From Cadophora sp. MPI-SDFR-AT-0126 (Eukaryota > Ascomycota > Leotiomycetes > Helotiales > Ploettnerulaceae), in contig JAGMVK010000014.1 of assembly GCA_020747065.1 (NCBI GenBank), forward strand, positions 186,001 through 250,000: 64,000 bases of DNA, read 5' to 3'. The position numbers and the translations under genes were made by a program. The notes beneath the pieces are model-generated. The model worked only from the letters and a program-made list of their open reading frames with translations, was not told the DNA's origin and did no database searches. Below are positions 34,159-46,650 of this stretch, one piece after another. Position 1 is the stretch's first letter, and every line of letters starts with the position of its first letter.

Positions 34159-35150
34159 TCAAGGACGGAACCTTAAGGTAAGCTTTCGAAACCGCTTATA
34201 CCGTTTTGATGTTGAGGGAGGCTTTTTGATACTAGGATGCGACGATCCTATGGGCAGGTCGTCCGCACGCTCTTCTATTTCTACTGGAGCTTTATTCGCT
34301 ACTACGGCATCTAAAGCATATAATTAGTCCCGCAAAGTCTCGGACTTAGTATAATCAGGTCCAAAGACTTGCTTATACCTACATAACGCCTTTAAAAACA
34401 TAATCCTAGCCTTCGCTAGATTAGCCTAACGTTTGAAGAGAAGGCCTAGGTTCAAGATCGTGTTTAGCGCTGGGACGTAAGTAGTGATATTATCTGGACC
34501 GATCGCCTTCTCGTAGCCTTGCAGCGCCTACTAGTACATCTGCTCGGCTAGGTCGAGCTTACCTTAGTCCTTATAAAGGATCCCTAGGTTACTAACTGTT
34601 TAGAGCGTTAACATATAGTCCGGACCCTCTGCCTTCTCTGTTCTTTATAGCACCTATTGATATATATACTTAGCCTTAACTAGCTTACTCTAGTTCTTAT
34701 AGAGGATCCCTAGGTTATTAACTATTTTAAGTATTAATATGTAATCCGGACCCTATGCCTTCTCTTTATCTTGCAGCGCCTACTAGTATATTTACTTGGC
34801 TTTAGCTAGCTTACCTTAGTTCTTATAAAGGGCTACTAGGTTATAAATAGTAAAGAGTATTAATATATAGTTTGGACTTTATACCTTCTTATTGCCTTAT
34901 AGCGCCTACTAGTATATCTGCTTGGCCTTAATTAGCTTGCCCTAGTTCTTATAAAGGTTTCCTAGGTTATTAATTATCTAAAGTATCGATGTGTAGTCCG
35001 GACCCCATGCCTTCTTATTGCCTTGCAGCGCTTGCTGGTACATCTGCTTAGCCTCGACTAGCTTACCCTAGTCGTGTAACAACGCAATATTACTAAGTGT
35101 AGTATCGAGTATAGGAGCAAGAGAGTAGGCAAATAGTAATATTATAGGTC
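34159..35150 (-). pseudogene. 3' part of an NLR-like gene with kinesin-light-chain-type TPRs
   Basis: The minus strand reads as about five 42-residue tetratricopeptide units (35110 to 34480) with repeated blocks of the type ALQGxEKAxGPDY, NNLGxLYK and GKLxxAxQMYQ, then the C-terminal unit NTILNLGLLF, KARIMFLKAL and a basic tail (KKPPSTSKRYKRFRKL) ending at TGA 34159-34161. This is the C-terminal half typical of fungal NB-ARC/NACHT-TPR STAND proteins. The nucleotide-binding domain is absent: the frame is lost near 35150. Inner TPRs have more TAA/TAG stops than the C-terminus. It is a broken gene, the second NLR-type relic within 10 kb. Confidence 0.82.
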
Positions 35151-35657
35151 TGGTATAAAGGAAATAAGAAGGTAAGGAGCTCTTAGAGGGAGAGTAGTTC
35201 TATATATACACGAATCTAGTTCGACTTCTATCCGGTAATATTCCGATTAAACCTGAGTACTCTTATTTCTAGTACTTCTATTACTTTAATATTATATTAC
35301 CTCCCTCTTATAAGAGATCTTACCCCTAAGCTTAAAATCGTATTTATACGTAGAATTACTGCTATATAAAAAACGTAAAGATATATAGCTTTAGTAGAAA
35401 GATTTTAGAAAAAGTATTGATCCGGTAGTACTAGTTAATAATAATAGTAGCGTAAGTAAGGTAATAACCTAATCGTAAAGTTATCTAAAAGATGTCCGAA
35501 TTAGGTTTAGTAAGGCTATAGTCGCTTGCTATTATATATATTAAGGTACTTAATTGCGTAGATCTTTAGAATTCTGATTTTCCTCTTTGAATAACTATAA
35601 CTTTAAGCTCTGTAAGTAAACCTTATATATAGAGATTTGCTAATTTATATATATTAC
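35151..35657. other. AT-rich stretch before element N, nothing recognised
   Basis: About 500 bp between the truncated TPR gene and the 5' LTR of N, with RIP-like composition. It does not continue the TPR frame. No gene or repeat was identified. Confidence 0.5.
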
Positions 35658-35843
35658 TGTAGTAGGGTCGAAGGCCTACTACAAGGGTTTTTGTTTTTCT
35701 GTTCCAGCTGTAGATAGATAGGTCAGCGCTACTAGACTAGTAATTATTATTTTCTTCCTCTTACTTCCATTACCTGATTAGTTTACACGCGAGTTACTCC
35801 CTTATTTACTATACACTTAATAGCACTACTCTACTCCTTTATA
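35658..35843 (+). repeat. 5' LTR of gypsy element N
   Basis: A 186-bp repeat starting TGTAGTAGGG, followed by GGCCTACTACA that can pair with the start, and ending CTACTCCTTTATA (RIP form of a TACA end). It matches 60544-60729 throughout. Confidence 0.82.
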
Positions 35844-36249
35844 TTAATAACTTATATAAGGAATTAAGAAAGTAATATAAGTGTAAAACTAAGTATAAGT
35901 TAACTCAGGTAGGAAGTAAAAGGTTAAATTTCATTAATAATTAGTAAAGTACCTTAAGAATATCAAAATATAGTAAAATAGTTTAAGAAAAAAAGGCTTT
36001 ATAGAGCTTTAAAAAACTCGCGGTATAAAGCTAAGGTTAATAGTGAATAGATTATACCTTAGTAAAGTACCAAGATATAGCTAACATAAGAGAAATTAAG
36101 TAAAGAAGAAAACTATAATTACTAGGAAAACATAGTAGAGTAATAGGGCTAAGTAAGCTTAATCACCTATTAGAGAGTAAATAAATATAAAGAAAAGGTA
36201 AACTAAGAAAAAGTATAAGGAAAAAGAGCTAAGGAAAAAGAAGTTATAA
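35844..36249. other. 5' leader of element N
   Basis: About 400 bp between the 5' LTR and the gag frame. It should hold the primer-binding site, but RIP changes make assignment unsafe. AT-rich, with no frame seen. Confidence 0.5.
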
Positions 36250-37620
36250 GTAAGTATAGTAATAAATAAGGTAAGTATTAAAGTATTAGGACTAGAGATT
36301 ATAAAAGGCACTTATATTACTCTAATACTCTTAGCGCTTCTACTACTAATACTAATAATTCGCGCTTTACTATACTTAATAAGTAGCTATTACTATTAAA
36401 GACTCGAGTTATTTCCAAATCTTACTAAAGCTAGTTTATTCTTAAAGGAAGATCTTTCGAAAAGCTTTTAATTAATACTAAATACGGAAAGTAGCGAAAA
36501 AATAAAATAATATTCTCCTACTTAGTAAAGGGGGTAAGCCGACTCTATTACTACTATTATAAAGATAGCTAATTTAAGGTATATAGCTTTAATACCTATG
36601 CCTAGAACTCCGGGAGCCTTATACTTTAATAAAACTAATATTATTGAATTTCTTAAGTAGTATTTAGATTAGTACAAAGATATGTAGTTAAAAATAAAAG
36701 ATAAGGTAAAGCAACTTCCGTAGTACTACGAATTATCTATTAAGTAGTATATTAAGATACTAATTACTTAAGCTTATCTAAATTAAAAGTATTTAATTAA
36801 AAAACTTTAAGAGGAGTATAAGGATTAAGATACCTTCTAATAGATGAATTCCTAATCCTTTTTAAAGGCTTTAAAATTAAAACTGTAAATAAATAAGAAA
36901 GATATTTAAAAGTTTATTTAATAGTATATAATAATCTTAGCTACTCTTATAAATAAAGGGCAACTTAAGGACTATACTAAAGGTATTTAGTTCTTAAATA
37001 GTTTTCCGGGAGATATTTATAGAAAAGTGATTTAAAAAAATAAAATTAATATTAATAAGCTAAATACTATTATATTTAATAAACTTACAAACATAGTTAC
37101 TAGTATTTATACTATAAATAAGATAATCTAAGAGTTCTCTAATAGCTATAAAAAGAAAAAGGACTTAAGTAAACTAGTAAATAATTTAGACTAAATAACT
37201 ATTTCACGAAAAGGTAAAAATCGCCTGATAGCTCTAGTGATTACGCTAAGTTTAGCCTTTATTAAAGCTATTAAGGAGATAACTTAAGCTCTTAATACGC
37301 TTACGCTTACTACGAAGGTTACGCTTTCTAGGGTTAGTTTAGAGGGGCGCCTAAGATTTAGCCCGCTCGGCGAGGGAAACCGTATTAAGGCGTACCTAGC
37401 TAAGCCTTTAAGTCGGATTAATTTATTAAAGTTGCCTTAAGTTATACATATAGAATAGCGATATAATATAGCGCTAACTATAGTTAGGGCTATAAGAACG
37501 TATAATAATCGCCCTATATATTACTTTTATTATATAAAGAATAACTACTACTAAAGGAAGTGCCTTAACTTTATATTAGATATAAAAAGAGAGTTAGTAT
37601 ATGAAATTTAGAAAAGAATA
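36250..37620 (+). pseudogene. Gypsy N gag with zinc-knuckle remnant
   Basis: The decayed plus-strand frame matches fungal Ty3/gypsy gag. The capsid-like segment (about 36600-37200) contains the FDGTNxxEFLE-type start near 36630 and the KGQLxxYTxGxxFLxxFP block near 36960. At about 37500-37560 the CCHC knuckle is visible, but its Cys codons now read Tyr. TAA/TAG stops sit at Gln/Trp positions. Confidence 0.75.
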
Positions 37621-38389
37621 TATTAGGAAAAGAGAGAGGATAAGAGCGATTTTATATAAGTAAGGTAGAGAATCCCTAAAAGAGAAATTATATAGTAATA
37701 ATAAGAAACTTCAAAGTAAGAGACCTTAAGTAAATTAGTTAAATAAGAAGTAGTACGTTAATTAATTGCAATTATAAAGAACGCTAGTAGAATAGTAGTA
37801 GGGATAATCCTATAAAATAAGTTAAATAAAGAAAAAAGAGAGGTAAATTAAAGTATAGTAGAAGTAGTAGGTATAAGAAGTAAGAAGTTAAAAGCAAAAG
37901 AAAATAATAAGTAGGTAAACTTAAGGAAGATTCTAAAAAAGTATATAAAAAAGGAAAAGGATTTAATAATTCCTAAAGTACCTTACCTAAGGAATTAGAA
38001 GGTCTAGGATTAAGTAAAGGAAGTTTTTAAAGATAAGGTATAATAAGGGAAAGTAATAAAGAAAATAGAAATTAATAAGAAATAGATAAAAAAGCTAAGG
38101 AAGATTAAATCCTAAATAAATAAAAAGATTAAGAGATTTATAAACTTATTTAAAAAGGAAACGTATCTAATAAACTTATTATATAAACTCCTAAATAATA
38201 AATTAAAAAGAATAATTAAAAGAAAACTACTAATATATTTAGATATATTATAAAAGCTATTATTTAAAAATATAGTTATAATTAAAGAGCGAGCTAGGAA
38301 ACTTAAAGTAAGGGTAAATAAAGTAATTAAGGATATTAGTAAGGGATTAGCTAGAATAATAGATAGCTTAAAGAATTTTACACTACTAA

Positions 38390-41088
38390 TAATTCAAAGC
38401 CCTAAGGTTAAGGTTTAAATTGGCTTAATAATTATAATAGCTCTAATTAATTATAAATCAAAGACTAATATTATTCTATCGTTTATAGCTACGAGTATAG
38501 GATTACTTATATACCTTAACCCTAACTTAAGGATAATTAGATATTTAGGAAAGTATAAGAAGTTTAGAGGGCTATATAAGAATATAATTATAGAAATAGG
38601 GAATATTACAATTATTAGGAGTTTCTTTATATTAAAAAAGACTGAGAATAATATAGTTCTTAGGTAGTCCTTTATTATTAGTAACTTAATATTATTCTCT
38701 TATAGTAAGAGTAGCTAATTTACTATTATAATTAATAATAAGCGGATAAAGTAAATTATAATTAAAATAGCTAATTTAATTAAGGTAAGATCTAAGTTAG
38801 AAATCTTTCCGGGAAAAGAGTAGCTAAAGGTGTATTAATAAGCGTCTCTAGTAAATCCTTTACTAAAGAAAGGAATTAGATAATAGTAGCGTTTAATCGG
38901 ATTTAAATAGTAAAGGCTAGGGTTATCTTAGTATTAGTATTTAGTAAAGGGAATAGTATAGTTATATCTAGAAAGACGGATTTAATTTCTTTAATTTAGG
39001 TAAAGCGGCTTTTTTCTACTATTAGTATTTAAAGAGTATATAAAAGAAAAGTAAATAAGGTTATACTTATTTAAAAGAATATTTCTAATAGATTAAAGTT
39101 TAAAGGAAAGCTAAATTAGAAGTAAATAAGATTAATATAGGAAAAACAGTAAGATCCTCTTAAACTATTATATAAGTTTAATAAATAGATTACTTCTAAG
39201 TTCTTAAAGCTATTTAAAAAGTAGAGATAAATACTAGAAAGATTAAAAAAGATAATTTTTAAGAAAGAATTATAGCCTTAGGAAAAAGAGCTTTTAATTA
39301 AGATATTATACTAGTATAAGACTATAATCGTGTTTAACTTCTTAAAATACGAAAGAATTTATAAAGATATTTACTCTCTGCAGAAGATTCGCATAGTGCT
39401 TTACTAAGTGTAATAATTACTAGGATTCTTAGTCCTAAAATACTTACGTAACTATATTAAAGATATACTTAATAAGAAATTAAAGCCTAGTATATTAAAA
39501 TATAAGTATAAACCTTATAAAAATCAATAGTTTTTAGTTAAGAAAAAGAGTAGAGCTTACTATATAATTAATATAATTATAAAGTATAATGCAGTAATAA
39601 TAAGAGATATAAATCTACCTCTTAATATAAAGGAAATATCTAAAGATTTTACTAATTATATAATTACTTCCCTAATTAACTTCTTTTCTAGCTATAATTA
39701 AATAACTCTATACCTTAATAGCCAAGACTTAATAGCCTTTTAAACTCCTCTTAAGCTTCTTTAATATACTATACTTATTTAAGGAATAACTAACTTAGTA
39801 GCTTAATTCTATTAAGTAAGGAAAATAATTTTAAAGAATTATAAACTAGCACGGGCATAAATCTTTATTAATAATATACTTATACTAAGACTATATTCTA
39901 CTTATAATAATAAGGAATTAGTACTAGGGATATAAAGATTTATACTTAAATATTTTATTAATTTAGATTTAGTACTCTTAGATATAGAAAGAGTAGGAGC
40001 TATAATTAAACTAAAGTCTTAATTTAGAGTTATAGGACTAAAACTAATAAAGTTTATATATACTATAAAAGAAAGATCCTTAGATAATAAGAAAGTAATT
40101 AAGATTCTAGATTAAAAAGAATATAAGAATTTAATTAAAGTCTAAGCCTTCTTAAGAGTCTATAAGTATTATTAGATTTAGATTAAGGACTATACTTAAA
40201 AAGTAAAGTCGCTTTATCTCTTACTAAAAAAAGAAGTAAAGTTTAATTTTCGCAACTAAGAGATTTAAGTAATAAATAAATTAAAGCTAGTATTAATAAC
40301 TACCTTAGCTTTAGTACAGCTAGATATTTTTAAAAGTACTAGAGAAGTTATACTAGCTATAAATATAAGCCTTTAGAACTAGGGTATAATCCTTATATAA
40401 CTAAACTAAAAAAAAAAGAAATATCCTATTAAGTATAATAATAGAATGTAATTAATAGTAAAAAGGAATTATAATACTACTAAAAGAGAGTATTATAAAG
40501 TTCTAAAAGCTCTGAAAAAAGCCCGCGGAGCCCTAATCAAATAGTATTTTATTCTAAAAACAGATATTATAGTCTTAGTAGCTTAATTAAACTAAGATAC
40601 ATCAGATCTCCCTAAAACTTTAGTTACTAAATAGATTACTTAAATAAGGTTATTTAATTTTAAAGTATACTATATACTTGGGACTAAGTATACTATAATA
40701 GATAAGCTTTTAAAATACCTTATAAGTTAAGAGAAGTTAGATACTAAAGCATAAGAAAAAGATACTAATAACTTTATTAATACTTAATTCAGCTGAATTC
40801 AAATAAAGTGCTAATTAAATAAAGTGTCTTTATAATTAAAAGAATACTAGAGTTTAGATTCTAGATTAATTACAGAGTTTCTATTAATACTAAAGAGGCC
40901 TAATAAAGTAGACTTAATTAATTTTAAAACATTTAAGCAGCAGGTATTGAATTATATAGTACGCTTAGGGGTACTCTATTATAGGACTAATAAGGGACTC
41001 CTAATCTAATAAGTCTTAGATAATTAGAATAAGAGGTAAACTATTCTTTAATTATTATATAAGAAATTAAGTTATAAAGAAAGAGAAA
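38390..41088 (+). pseudogene. Gypsy N protease, reverse transcriptase and RNase H
   Basis: An aspartic-protease-like segment lies at about 38400-38760 (GLLIYLNPNLRII; ending near VLR-SFI). The reverse transcriptase follows from about 39240, with the fold-defining LINFFSSYNQ-like block near 39680. The active site at 39864-39878 reads FINNI where gypsy has Y/FVDDI, so both Asp codons are Asn. RNase H runs to about 40900, and the connection to integrase is cut by the solo LTR after 41088. About 770 bp between the zinc knuckle and the protease (37621-38389) read as a Lys-rich, poorly conserved gag-pol linker. Confidence 0.72.
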
Positions 41089-41092
41089 GTAC

Positions 41093-41310
41093 TATAAAGA
41101 CCTGGGATAATGTAAAAACTAAGTAGGTTACTAAACCTAAGAGTAAAACATAAGAAGCTACTTATAGCTGAAATTCAAGGTGGAAAAAGTCTTTAATTTT
41201 TTTAATTTTATAAGTAAAGGGGAGCTCTTATAAACGGAGGGAGCTCGCTAAGGCTCGTAACTAAGGTTACTTAAGGCAATACCCTGATTCTGAATATACG
41301 CCTTATTACA
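41093..41310 (-). repeat. Solo LTR of the M family inside N pol
   Basis: A 218-bp sequence, inverted relative to 43957-44174 and 56525-56742, flanked on both sides by GTAC (41089-41092 and 41311-41314), a perfect 4-bp target duplication. The N pol frame runs up to it and resumes after it. It is a solo LTR left by recombination of a full element. It retains GGGGAGCTCTTATAA near its centre. Confidence 0.9.
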
Positions 41311-41314
41311 GTAC

Positions 41315-42640
41315 TTACTAGAAAGTTACTAAAAGATACTTTTAGAATACCTTTTACTTAGATATAAAGGAATACGTAATTACATGTAAAGCCTACTAAT
41401 TTAGAGATTTTATAAGACTAAAGGAGGCTCTTTACTTTACCTAGATAAGCGCTTTATAGACTAAGGTTAGAATAAATATTATCTACTTATCTATAAGATA
41501 TAGGAAGTAATACTTAGTTATAGCTAAGAATAATCTTTTAGGATAAATTAAGGCTAGGGCCTTAACTAATATAACCTCTATAGTAGTAGTAGATTTCATT
41601 TAAAAGGATATTATTTATAAATATAGGATTTTCGAAAAGCTTATTATAAATAAGGGCCCTAAGAATAAGAAGTAAGTTAAACACTTTACTAAAAAGTATA
41701 AGATTAAGAGAATTATAGTTTCAGCTTACTATACGCTTACTAATAGTATAGTTAAGAGAGGCTATAAAACTATAGTTACTAGACTTGCTAAGATAATAGA
41801 AAGGGGACTAAGTAATTAAGTAAAGAATTTATATATAATTCTACTAATTAACTATTATACTATTAAGACTACGACTAGTAGAACGCCCTTCTAAATATAA
41901 TATAAGTTAAATACTATTCTACTAATAGAGCTTACTATCCTAATTTAAAGGATAATAAACTAAAAGAATATTAAATTAGAATTAGATTTACTAGTATTAT
42001 AAGTCTAATAAATTCAAATCTAAGATAAGGATCTTAAGATGGCTACTACTAAATAAAAGAGAGTGTAAATTATATAAAAAGATAAGTTTAATATAAGTAA
42101 AAAGATTTATTCTTTTAAAATTGCTATAAGTAATATTGTACTATTATATAATATAAAGTAAAAAATAGATATATTATTTAAAATTAAACTTAGTTATAAA
42201 TAACTAAAATTATATAAAGTAAATAAAGTACTTTTAAAAAAGGAAATATACTTCCTTACTAAATTATTTAGGACTTAGCTATAAGGTATATTTTTAGAAA
42301 ACTAACTAAAGGTATTTTAAAAGAGAAACTCTGTTTAAAAGCCTGTTAATTTTAAGCTAGAATTAAGTGAAGGCATACCCTTAGAAAGTGCGGAGTCTAT
42401 TAGGGAAATCGAGCTTAGAAATAAACTAAGCTTAAATAAAAAGGGGAAGGAAGAAGAACTTCCGGCCTTAGCTTTAGTTACCTAAGAAAGGCTCTTATAA
42501 AAGGTAATTAATTTAGAAAAAGAAAGAAGAAAAGTAATAATACTAAATAGTAAGAGATTTACAATTATAGTTTTATAAGTGGATTAAGTTTAGTAATAGA
42601 GGTATTAAGGATATTTTACTTACTTAATAAGTGAAATAAA
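41315..42640 (+). pseudogene. Gypsy N integrase and C-terminal tail
   Basis: After the solo LTR the frame resumes with a zinc-binding segment (VIICKAYQFRDF, about 41385), then the catalytic core with LLGQIKARAL near 41540, FEKLIINKGPKNKKQ near 41630 (the D-x-G position altered), VSAYYTLTNSIVKRGYKT near 41720 and TPFQIQYKLN near 41890. A chromodomain-like or linker tail rich in Glu and Lys ends near 42600. RIP stops and D/E-to-N/K changes make it inactive. Confidence 0.8.
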
Positions 42641-42959
42641 AATCTAAAGGATTAAGTAAATTAAAAGTAAAAAGGGGAAAGCTTAGTAACTAAGTTATAA
42701 GTATAAAAAAAGTTATAAAAAGTAATTAATTATTTTATTATAGGAATTATTTAGATTTTATTTATATATATTTTATTTTATTTAGCTTAATTATACTAAT
42801 TATATATACTTTATACTAAATCCTACTAATTACTTAAAACTAAGAATCAAGATTATATTAAATATTATATCTTACGCTAAAGAATAAATATAAGAATATT
42901 AATTATTATTAAAAGTACTTATTAAATTAACTATTATTATTTATAAAAGCTACTACTTT
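42641..42959. other. AT-rich spacer in element N
   Basis: About 320 bp between the end of pol and the antisense frame. Nothing was recognised. Confidence 0.5.
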
Positions 42960-43650
42960 ATAGCTTTAAGTAATAGAAGTCTTAGAACTATAAGAAAAGT
43001 GAGTTAAGGGACCTTTTTCGCTTGTAATTAGGTACTCGACGTCTGTAGCGCTAGTATTATTATTAGATTCTTCGGCGATATATCTTATAAGAATAGCCTT
43101 AATAGCCTCCGCGCGAAAATTCTAAGTCTCTTAAAGAATCTCCTTTATATACTTTAGGTAAAAGTAAAAAAATCCCTTTATAGTACTATCTTTATTACTA
43201 GATTTAATATAAGAATAAGTTTTCTTAATATAGTTAATATATTAAAGGATTTAATATAAAGAGTATTACTTAGAAAAATTATTAAAGTTTCCTAAGACTA
43301 AGTACTATATTAAATAATCGCAAATATACTTCTAGCTATAAGTAGTAATAAGCTTCTAGACCTCTAATAAAAGTAACTTTTAATTAGTAATATTAGTAGC
43401 TAAAGTAGTAACCGAGGAAGTTAAAGCTTTAGTAATAGAATTAGTAAGAGCTTAAGTAAGGTCTCTATCTTGAATTTTAGCTTTAGCCCAAGTAATGCAT
43501 AAAGAAGTAAGGGAATTAGCCTTTATTTTAGACTTAGGAATCTTAATAAAAGTCTTAGTAGCGGAATCCTTTACCTTAGGAGTAGAATATAAATTAGTAA
43601 TAGAAGTTTTTTTATAAGATTAAGTAATAGTACCTTTCTTCTTCTTATAG
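42960..43650 (-). pseudogene. Antisense frame in element N, 3' part
   Basis: The minus strand reads as a hydrophilic protein with TAA/TAG stops only: TPKVKDSATKTFIKIPKSKI near 43550, then a Thr/Ser-rich part, a Tyr/Lys-rich part and a C-terminal ATDVEYLITSEKGPLTHF near 42990. I do not recognise it. With M and the un-RIPed patch removed it joins the minus-strand frame at 56743-57400, giving roughly 500-650 codons. It is encoded opposite to N's gag-pol, between pol and the 3' LTR, as in copia elements Y and Z. Confidence 0.45.
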
Positions 43651-43835
43651 CATGAGGAACGGACCGGAGCTCTTCGTACAACAATGATGCTGCTGCGAGC
43701 TTCTGTATTCTATTGCACAATTGTCCCAATCTGGCCATCCACAGAAACCCCGAGTCGCCGACTCGGTCCAAGATACCAAGATTCCCTCAAATTCATTGAG
43801 ATTAATGTCGGGTCTTGACAGTGCATACAAACAAC
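43651..43835. other. 185-bp patch without RIP inside element N
   Basis: In the midst of AT-saturated sequence, about 43651-43835 has balanced base composition with many CpA, TpG and CpG dinucleotides. Minus-strand frames through it include WTESATRGFCGWPDWDNC, but no family is recognised. There is no TIR or obvious target duplication. It interrupts the antisense frame of N and must have arrived after RIP of N or been too short and unique to be hit. Confidence 0.65.
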
Positions 43836-43956
43836 TACTTTAGCTTACTATATTTACTATTAAATCTATTATTTTTATTAAGAAAAGATATAAGACTATT
43901 AATTAGGAAGCTATTATAGTTATTTAAAGTATTATAAGCGAATCTATTATTATTAG
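43836..43956 (-). pseudogene. Short flank of the N antisense frame, left of M
   Basis: About 120 bp of RIP-altered N sequence between the un-RIPed patch and the left LTR of M. It ends in TTAG, the left copy of the M target duplication (43953-43956). It probably belongs to the same antisense frame. Confidence 0.4.
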
Positions 43957-44174
43957 TGTAATAAGGCGTATATTCAGAATCAGGGTATTACCTTAGGTAA
44001 CCTTAATTACGAGCCTTAGTAAGCTCCCTCTGCTTATAAGAGCTCCCCTTTACGTATAGAATTAAAAAAATTAAAGACTTTTTCTACCTTAAATTTCAGC
44101 TATAAGTAGCTTCTTATATTTTACTCTTAAGTTTAGTAACTTACTTAGTTTTTACATTATCCTAAGTCTTTATA
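43957..44174 (+). repeat. 5' LTR of gypsy element M
   Basis: 218 bp, with the intact start TGTAATAAGGCG; the end reads CTTTATA (RIP form of CTTTACA). It contains GAGCTCCC and a T-rich centre shared with 41093-41310 and 56525-56742. Confidence 0.88.
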
Positions 44175-44869
44175 TCTAGTGACTTATATAGGGAGAAAAA
44201 TTATTAGGATTTTGTTTTTATACGACTTATATAAAAGTATCTTATCTTATATTTAGAATTATTATGATCTAAAATTAATAATAATATTAATAGCTTTATT
44301 TCTGCCCTTAGTAAGCTGGAAGTCCTTTACCTTAGTATTAATAGAAGAGAATAAGTTAAAAGACTTATAATACAATTAATATAAAAGCTAGAGTAGATCT
44401 CCTTATCTTAATAAAACTAGTATAGGCTTACTACTATTAAACTTAATACCTTAAGGTAGCTTTGGAAATTAAGTTTAGCTGCGAAGGTACTATAGCCTTT
44501 CCTAAAAAGGAATAGGTACTAGGACCCTGGAACGAAAATCGATAGTCTGGAATTAAAAACCTAGGACTTCTCTTAAACTAATATCTTAAATTAATTATAA
44601 AGCTTAATTCTAAAAGTAATTTTAATCCTCCTATTTATTTTAAATATTCTATTAGAATTACTAAGACAGAATCTAGCTTAGATTTACTACTAAGTAGAAA
44701 CCTTAGATAAGGGGAGCAGAAAATTACTTATAATCCCAGATTATAAGTTAACTTAATATAAAAAGTATACTAATTCTTCTCTTAATAAAAAAAATCAAAA
44801 ATTAATATCTTTACTTTTTTACTTATTCTTAGAACTTCTAGAAGAATTATTAAGTTTCGGCAAATTAGT
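44175..44869. other. 5' leader of element M
   Basis: About 700 bp of AT-rich DNA between the 5' LTR and the gag frame. The primer-binding site should be at its start but cannot be assigned after RIP. No gene was seen. Confidence 0.5.
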
Positions 44870-46650
44870 ACCTAAGCTTTTCGAAACTTATTAAATTCTT
44901 TCTTTATCTAACGTTTCTAATACTCTTAAAGAACTAAGCTTCTTAATCTCTTAAGACAAATTATTCTCCCTTATTAAACTTCACTTTAATTAGAATATAA
45001 CTGACTTATTAAAACAGGACTTACTTTAGTTAATAAAGAGTAAGATACCTCTTCTTAGGTCTAAGGAAATACCTTTCTTTATAAAAGCTAATATTTCTGA
45101 TTTCTTAAAATAGTATAAAGAAATCTATAATAACTACTCTATCTCTACTATAGAATAGGTCCTTTATTTCTTCTACTACTATAATAGTACTTATAAGGAT
45201 ATAGTTAAGACTATACTTAAATAAAAGAAGTGTAAAGACTAGGATATTCTTTTTAAGGCTTTAAAAGCTGAATTCCAAGAGTATAACTAATAGTAAATTA
45301 AGGATACTATGAAATTCCTCTAGGAGTTTATAATAATAACTAGGACTAGTAGGGACCTTAAGAACTACTACTAACTTTATACTTAAGTATTAGAAGCTCT
45401 CTTATAGAAGGAGGTACTTAGTAAGGTAAACCGGGGATAACTATTCCTCCTTAGTATTCTAGAAGGGCTTAAGAATAAGCTTATTAAGTATTATAAGGTT
45501 AATAATTTAGCTCTAGAAACTTATAAGAAGTATAAAGAATTCCGTAATAATATACTTAAATTAGTAAAGAGTAAGTAAACTATTAAAGTACTTTAGTAAG
45601 AAAAGGCACTAACTACTAAATATACTTAGGAAATTTAAGACTTAGTTAAAGAATATACTTAGTATCTTATTATAATAAAAGCCGCAAAAAAGAAGCTTAT
45701 AGTAGTACTTTTTATAGAGTAAGTAGTTACTAAAGTAGAGAAAGAAGATTTAGAGTAAATAATTTTAAATTTTATAGATCTGAAAATTAATAGACTTTAT
45801 AATAAGATCGAGAAGTTTATAATTAATATATAAATATAATATACCCTAGAATTCAAATACTAGTATTAGAACGCCCCTTAGTAATTTCACTTAGAACCTA
45901 ATTATTTAAACTATACTTAATAAGATATATAAAGTAACTAAGTTAATATAAGTAGAGGTATAGAAGTTAATACTATAAGGTATAAAGGGAGACTAAGAGT
46001 TTATAATTTCTACAAGGGAAAGTTTAGGGTAGAACCTTATTAATTTAGGGATAAATACCTGATCTTCTACTTCTATATTAATAATAAGGTTTATTATATT
46101 AATAAGTACGGAAAGCTTTATTATAGCCTAAATAAAGAAGGAGCTAAAGAAGCGGTTAAAAAGTAAGGGATAGCGTAGGTTAGCGTAATTAGATTTAAGA
46201 CTATTAGAATAAAGTAGGACTCGGATTTAGAAGCTCGAAAGAAAAACCCTTAGATCTATATTATTATAAAGCCCCTTATTTATAATACTAAGTTAAACTC
46301 AAAAGCTATAACTAATCTGGGTGAAAAGATAATTACTATTATTTATATATCTGAAGATATAAAACTTAGATAAGTAGAGATTAATACTAGTATAAGAACT
46401 AAGTAAGCTTTTCTAAATAAAGTATAGAAATAAAGAGTAGAGCGAGAGAGAAACTATAAGGTTATCTTAAATAGAGCGAATTAAGAGTCTAAACGACTTA
46501 AGACTACTAATAATAATTAGGAGATAGATAATATAAATAGTAGTCCTAGAGTAGAGATTATTAAGAAAAGTACTAGGACTAGGAAGTAAAAGAAAATAAG
46601 CTAGTGAAGAACTATTAAAGTACTAAAATAAGAGAAATTCCTTAATAAAT
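44870..46650 (+). pseudogene. Gypsy M gag
   Basis: The plus-strand frame with TAA/TAG stops resembles fungal gypsy gag. The capsid segment at about 45060-45560 carries KEIPFFIKANISDFLK, KDIVKTIL and FLLSILEGLKNKL blocks. A charged tail follows, in which NFYKGKFRVEPYQF may be the altered zinc-knuckle neighbourhood (about 46000). The rest is a Lys/Arg-rich linker to protease. Confidence 0.68.

Noticed and set aside
43571..43830. 61- and 66-codon minus-strand ORFs over the un-RIPed patch
   Set aside because: They run across the patch boundaries into RIPed DNA in different frames. The patch itself is reported, but neither ORF can be defended as a gene.
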